NCBI GenBank assembly: GCA_021823945.1
Contig: JAKALW010000003.1
Span: 1-16,813 of the forward strand
Direction of reading: 5' to 3'
DNA from: Microcaldota archaeon
GTDB taxonomy: Archaea; Micrarchaeota; Micrarchaeia; Anstonellales; VGKX01
DNA: 16,813 nt
The translations under genes were made by a program, and so were the position numbers. The notes under the pieces are model-generated. The model made no database searches and was not told the DNA's origin. It saw only the letters and a list, made by a program, of their open reading frames with translations. This document shows positions 13,767 through 16,813 of this stretch, piece after piece. How positions within the stretch are numbered: position 1 is the first letter of the stretch; each line of letters opens with the position of its first letter.

Positions 13767-14393
13767 ATGTACAACATAATCAATGTTTCAGACAGGGTAA
13801 GGGTTCCGCCGGAGTATTTCGGCATGGACATAGACACTGCCACTGCGCAGATACTTCGCGACAAGTACGAGCGCAGGATGGACCCTGACAATGGCATTAT
13901 CCTCGCAATCTGGAATTCCAAATCCCAGGGCGACGGAGTGGTAATCCCGGGCGACGGCGCTGCGCACATGGACGTCAGCTTCGACGCGCTGGTGTTCAAG
14001 CCAGCCATAAACGAGATTGTAGAGTCGGACGTCGCGGAAATAGTGGAGTTCGGCGCATTCGTGACTCTTGGCCCGGTAGAGGGATTGATACATCTTTCCC
14101 AGATTGCAAACGACTTCCTCAGCTACAACAAGAGGACAGGAATGCTTTCCGGCAAGGAGAGCAAGAAGGTGCTTCGGAAAGGCGAGCAGGTCTGCGCCAA
14201 GATTTCAACGGTCAGCATGAAGAACAATGTTTCAGACACCAAAATAGGGCTCACAATGAGGCCGGACGGGCTTGGCAAGAGCGAGTGGGTAGAGCAGCGC
14301 GAGAAAAAGAAGGTGGGCGGCGAAAAGCCAGAGAAAGAGGACAGGGCGGAAGGCAAGAAAAAGCCCGCCAAGGAAGAGAAGAAAAAGGAATGA
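13767..14393 (+). CDS. rpo7: RNA polymerase subunit Rpo7 (RpoE, Rpb7 homologue)
   Basis: Rpo7 forms the stalk of archaeal RNA polymerase with Rpo4, helping open-complex formation and binding nascent RNA. From the ATG at 13767 (AGGTG upstream) the product is 208 residues. The N-terminal tip domain starts with the typical 'MYNIINVSDRVRVPPEYFG' segment. Residues about 78-162 form an S1 RNA-binding domain (VAEIVEFGAFVTLGPVEGLI, then HLSQI and TKIGLTMRPDGLG). About 35 extra residues at the end are almost all Lys, Glu and Gly, an extension that many archaeal Rpo7 proteins lack. An earlier in-frame TTG at 13743 was rejected on the ribosome binding site. spt4 follows 40 bases later, an arrangement conserved across archaea. 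Confidence 0.96.
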   Translation: MYNIINVSDRVRVPPEYFGMDIDTATAQILRDKYERRMDPDNGIILAIWNSKSQGDGVVIPGDGAAHMDVSFDALVFKPAINEIVESDVAEIVEFGAFVTLGPVEGLIHLSQIANDFLSYNKRTGMLSGKESKKVLRKGEQVCAKISTVSMKNNVSDTKIGLTMRPDGLGKSEWVEQREKKKVGGEKPEKEDRAEGKKKPAKEEKKKE

Positions 14394-14433
14394 TGCCGAC
14401 AGTCATTTCAAATTTTCCAAATAGGTGAACTTG

Positions 14434-14616
14434 ATGAAAGCTTGCAAAAACTGCAGATACATAATCGAGCAGGGCAATGTCTGCCCCGCATGCCAGTCGA
14501 CAGACTTCTCCGACAAGTTCAACAGCCAGATAATAATCTTCGACGCGGAAAAATCGGAAATCGCGCGCAAGCTTGGCGCGAAGATAGCGGGCAAGTACGC
14601 AGTCAGGATAAAGTAA
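14434..14616 (+). CDS. spt4: Transcription elongation factor Spt4 (RpoE'')
   Basis: Spt4 pairs with Spt5 to form the processivity factor that closes the RNA polymerase clamp. The 60-residue product shows the zinc ribbon C4-x2-C7 and C17-x2-C20 (MKACKNCRYIIEQGNVCPAC) and the conserved core IIIFDAEKSEIARKLGAKI ending in GKYAVRIK. The ATG at 14434 is preferred because AGGTG (14423-14427) lies 6 bases ahead; the GTG inside that site could be misread as a start. It is in an operon with rpo7. Confidence 0.96.
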   Translation: MKACKNCRYIIEQGNVCPACQSTDFSDKFNSQIIIFDAEKSEIARKLGAKIAGKYAVRIK

Positions 14617-14666
14617 GACGGAGCTGGCGCATTCTAAACCCCGCATAATAGAGAAAAAAGGGCTTT

Positions 14667-15434
14667 ATGGCAACAAGAGCACCAGGGATTCGATTTCTAT
14701 ACGGCTTGCCAGCAGCCATAGCTGGCAGGACTCTCATAATTTCAGACCTCCACATAGGCATAGAGGACAGGCTATTTTCAAAAGGCGTCAGGCTGGGGGA
14801 CGTGTCTGAAAACATGCTCTCAGGCATAGAAAAGATTGCGCGCGAAAACAGGATTGAAAGGATAGCAATTACGGGCGACGTAAAGGAAAGGATAGAGGCG
14901 CCAGACGCGCAGGTAATGGAATTTTTCAGGCGACTTTCAAAGATTGCCAAGGTGGTGGTTGCGAAAGGCAACCACGACGGCGGGATTGAAAGGGTAGAAG
15001 GCATAGAACTGATAGGCGCAAGCGGCGGCATAATCAGGGCGGGAGGCATGAAAATCGGCCTTTTCCACGGCCATGCAGCGCCCGACGGGGCGCTTTTTGG
15101 CTGCGATTATGTTTTCTGCGGGCACGAGCATCCCACGATAGAAATGACGAACAGGTTTGGCGGCGTGGACAGGTTCCATGCCTGGATAAAAATCCCGATT
15201 GACCCGAAGATGGCGAAAAAGGAGTTCAAAAAGGCAAACCCGAAATGCGCGATTTACATAGTCCCGCCATTCAACCCCGCGGTCGGGGGCAATGCCCTGA
15301 ACAGGGGCGGCGCGGGCTTTATGGGCCCGATTTTCAAAAACGGCATATTTAAATTATCTGAAGCGGAAATAATAACGCTTGAAGGCACGGGCCTTGGCGC
15401 TCTTTTTGAGTCTCAAAGGGAGAATAGCGGTTAA
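14667..15434 (+). CDS. Calcineurin-like metallophosphoesterase (archaeal COG1407 type)
   Basis: The 255-residue product carries the full two-metal phosphoesterase set: SDLHIG (Asp27, His29), TGDVK (Asp71), KGNHD (Asn102, His103, Asp104), FHGHA (His134, His136) and CGHEHP (His153, His155). The motif spacing and the 'GDVKERI' form, rather than GD-x2-D, resemble the archaeal COG1407 group of ICC-like phosphoesterases, whose substrate is unknown. No membrane segment or nuclease accessory domain is present, so I do not call it Mre11. It starts 50 bases after spt4 with no clear promoter and probably belongs to the rpo7-spt4 transcript. Confidence 0.88.
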   Translation: MATRAPGIRFLYGLPAAIAGRTLIISDLHIGIEDRLFSKGVRLGDVSENMLSGIEKIARENRIERIAITGDVKERIEAPDAQVMEFFRRLSKIAKVVVAKGNHDGGIERVEGIELIGASGGIIRAGGMKIGLFHGHAAPDGALFGCDYVFCGHEHPTIEMTNRFGGVDRFHAWIKIPIDPKMAKKEFKKANPKCAIYIVPPFNPAVGGNALNRGGAGFMGPIFKNGIFKLSEAEIITLEGTGLGALFESQRENSG

Positions 15435-15473
15435 GCTGGAAAACAACATATTTACAAAGAATAGGTGATGGTT

Positions 15474-15875
15474 ATGGGAAATAAGAAAAGAGGGCGAGAA
15501 CGCCTTATCAACTGCGATTCATGCGGCGCACGAGTTCCGCGCGACAAGGCGGTGTCAATCTACAGGTCAACTATTTACAGCACTGACCTCAAGACAGCCG
15601 ACGACGTGAGGACGAGCATTTCAAGGGAATTCCACTACTGCCCGTCATGCGGCAAGCACAAGAGAATTTACGAGAAGAAGAAAGAGCAGGCAGCGCGCGC
15701 GAAGGAGAGGCGCGACACTTATGGCGGCGGGTTCCGCGACAGCGGCTTTAGGGGCGGGTTCGGGACGCACACAAGGCCGCACGAGAGTTCAGGCGGCGAC
15801 TCAAATACCCAGGAAAGTGCGAAGCAGGAGGAAAAATCCGCCGCACCTGCGCAGGAGACTGCGCAGCAGCAATAA
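15474..15875 (+). CDS. rps26e: Ribosomal protein S26e (eS26) with a long C-terminal tail
   Basis: eS26 sits near the mRNA exit channel of the small ribosomal subunit. The start MGNKKRGRERLINCDSCGAR, the segment PRDKAV and the second zinc pair YCPSCGKH match the family; the zinc ligands are C14, C17, C56 and C59. The start at ATG 15474 is set by AGGTG (15463-15467); a GTG inside that site and an ATG at 15468 also lie in frame. After about residue 80 a tail of more than 50 residues runs on, first Gly/Arg/Phe-rich (YGGGFRDSGFRGGFG), then Glu/Gln/Ser-rich (ending AQETAQQQ). Archaeal S26e proteins I know of are mostly shorter. S26e is absent from most Euryarchaeota. Confidence 0.85.
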   Translation: MGNKKRGRERLINCDSCGARVPRDKAVSIYRSTIYSTDLKTADDVRTSISREFHYCPSCGKHKRIYEKKKEQAARAKERRDTYGGGFRDSGFRGGFGTHTRPHESSGGDSNTQESAKQEEKSAAPAQETAQQQ

Positions 15876-15983
15876 AGGGCAAATTAGCCCGATTAGACGG
15901 GCAAGGGTGCCAAGATAAAAGCAAGGGCGGCAAACAGGCGGGGATGCGCCCCGCAATGCCAGTGCCCTCAAAGGTGCAACACA
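15876..15983 (+). other. Short spacer with two hairpins
   Basis: GCCCG-ATTAGA-CGGGC (about 15892-15907) and GCGGGG-ATGCG-CCCCGC (about 15937-15953) are perfect stems between rps26e and the DUF1805 gene. There is no T-run after either, so they may be mRNA structures rather than terminators. AGGTG (15972-15976) serves the next gene. Confidence 0.4.
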
Positions 15984-16280
15984 ATGGAAAAAATCCTGGA
16001 ATTCAACGGAAGGAAATACACAGGAGTCTACTTTGAGCTTGGCAACGTGCCCCTCATCATAATCAAGGCGAAAAAAGGTTATGTGGCGTGCGGCTACATA
16101 GACAAGGCTGCGTCGGAAAAGCACGGCGACGTGGCGTGCTTTGTGACAAATGTCAAGACCTTTGAGGATGTGTTCAGGGCGAAAGTGAAGGGCATGACCA
16201 CCTGGGCAGAGGAAATTGGCATCAGGGAAGGCATGAGCGTCAAAAAGGCCCTCGAAGCCGTAGACGCCCAGGCAGATTAG
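15984..16280 (+). CDS. DUF1805 family protein
   Basis: The 98-residue product fits DUF1805 (PF08827, YunC-like): a first strand region EFNGRKYTGVYFELGNVPLI, then 'IIKAKKGYVACGYID' with the conserved CGY, 'KHGDVACFVTNVKTFEDVF', and a C-terminal helix with EEIGIREGMSVKKALEAV. The function of the family is unknown. AGGTG lies 7 bases upstream of the ATG. It may be co-transcribed with rps26e. Confidence 0.88.
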   Translation: MEKILEFNGRKYTGVYFELGNVPLIIIKAKKGYVACGYIDKAASEKHGDVACFVTNVKTFEDVFRAKVKGMTTWAEEIGIREGMSVKKALEAVDAQAD

Positions 16281-16292
16281 GCAAAGCCTGGA

Positions 16293-16307
16293 TTCTTCTT
16301 CTTTTTT
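16293..16307 (+). terminator. T-rich terminator after the DUF1805 gene
   Basis: A pyrimidine run, TTCTTCTTCTTTTTT, lies 12 bases after the stop codon, as expected for archaeal termination. The remaining bases to 16361 hold no gene I can see. Confidence 0.55.
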
Positions 16308-16361
16308 AGCAATGCGACACAGAGAAGGCGGCGGCATTAAGCAGCTGATTTTAAAGAGCAG

Positions 16362-16813
16362 TTAGCCAGATGCCTTCTTCTTTCCTTTCCCTTGCTTCCT
16401 TGAAAGCGCGAACACCGCAAGGAGCGGCGCAAGTATGAAGACCACCGTTGTGCCGCATACAGTCTGGGCAGGCGGCTTTGCCGCGCCCTTACATGCGTCT
16501 ATTTGCGAGTTTAATGTGTTAAGCGGGTTCAATGCCCAGGTAGAAAAAGACGAATCCTGGACATTTTGGATATTGTCGCATATGGCAGGGTCCTGCAGGT
16601 TGCTTGCAATCTGCGAAATGCAGGTGCGGTAGACGTCCGTGAACTCCTGGGTGCCCTGGTCTTGCAATATCTGGTTGCATTTGCTTATTGCCGCAGCCCT
16701 GTCGTTTGCTATTGTGGACTGGTAAACCGCCTGCTTCATGTAGCACTGTGCCCTCGCAAAAGTCTGGTCCGCAGGGATAGTGGGGGGGGCGCAGTCAGCG
16801 GCTGTCGTCTGCG
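16362..16813 (-). CDS. C-terminal part of a Cys-containing protein with a C-terminal membrane anchor
   Basis: The frame is open to the right edge of the window, so the true start lies outside; the internal ATG at 16739 is not the start. The visible 150 residues contain short Cys-bearing helices (ADCAPPTIPADQTFARAQCY, ISKCNQIL, YRTCISQI, DPAICDNI, QIDACKGA), a pattern suggesting disulfide-linked repeats outside the cell. Near the end comes one hydrophobic helix (TVVFILAPLLAVFAL) and a basic tail, SRKQGKGKKKASG, typical of a C-terminal anchor with the tail inside. I do not recognise the family. The codons for APP include a run of eight C (16782-16789). Confidence 0.7.
   Translation of the reverse strand, partial: QTTAADCAPPTIPADQTFARAQCYMKQAVYQSTIANDRAAAISKCNQILQDQGTQEFTDVYRTCISQIASNLQDPAICDNIQNVQDSSFSTWALNPLNTLNSQIDACKGAAKPPAQTVCGTTVVFILAPLLAVFALSRKQGKGKKKASG

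Noticed and set aside
14667..15434. Mre11/SbcD nuclease
   Set aside because: The protein is too short, lacks the capping domain, has a GDVK motif, and no Rad50, HerA or NurA gene is adjacent.

Overview
The window is archaeal chromosome. The evidence is Pus10, replication factor C large subunit, Taw1 (wyosine), Rpo7 and Spt4, an S26e-type ribosomal protein, a FlaK/PibD-like peptidase, TATA-type promoters (AT-rich box about 25 bases before the start), GGTG/GAGG ribosome binding sites, T-rich terminators and heavy use of AGG and ATA codons. S26e and the very compact layout suggest an uncultured, possibly DPANN-type, lineage rather than a classical euryarchaeon. I cannot name the taxon from sequence alone.

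Layout. Positions 3-734 (minus) encode a protein with three tandem excisionase/MerR-like DNA-binding repeats. It is divergent from pus10 (1045-2208), which is preceded by a very GC-rich, hairpin-forming leader. Next are an A24-family prepilin peptidase (2239-3120) and, convergent to it across a patch of short direct and inverted repeats, a DUF92/VTE6-like membrane protein (3306-3926, minus). rfcL (4056-5552) follows. An AT-rich two-gene cassette (DUF2683-like small protein and LemA family protein, 5621-6397) looks foreign to its surroundings. taw1 (minus) follows, then a tRNA gene with about 90 bases of extra sequence (minus), a Fcf1-type PIN protein, a surface-exposed FnIII/Ig-like protein, and a 494-base non-coding stretch rich in hairpins. 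After that come two unrecognised genes in tandem (10208-11262), a membrane-bound pyrophosphatase of the K+-independent type (11438-13552), and a run of information-processing genes: rpo7, spt4, a metallophosphoesterase, rps26e and a DUF1805 protein. The right edge cuts a minus-strand gene for a Cys-containing protein with a C-terminal membrane anchor.

How the genes fit together. Most of the window is core housekeeping: tRNA modification (Pus10, Taw1), rRNA/ribosome biogenesis (Fcf1-like, S26e), transcription (Rpo7, Spt4), replication (RfcL) and energy or ion homeostasis (HppA). A cell-surface theme runs beside it: prepilin peptidase, FnIII protein, a pilin-like peptide fragment and the right-edge anchored protein. 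RfcL, Rpo7 and S26e all carry long charged or low-complexity C-terminal tails, possibly a habit of the lineage.

Novelty. I do not see a clear new multi-gene defence or metabolic system. The items most worth a second look are the triple-HTH protein, the hard-to-splice tRNA, the structured pus10 leader, the DUF2683-LemA cassette with its palindromic promoter, and the unrecognised pair at 10208-11262 with its structured upstream region. Start codons were chosen from ribosome binding sites and family alignment in memory. No database search was possible.
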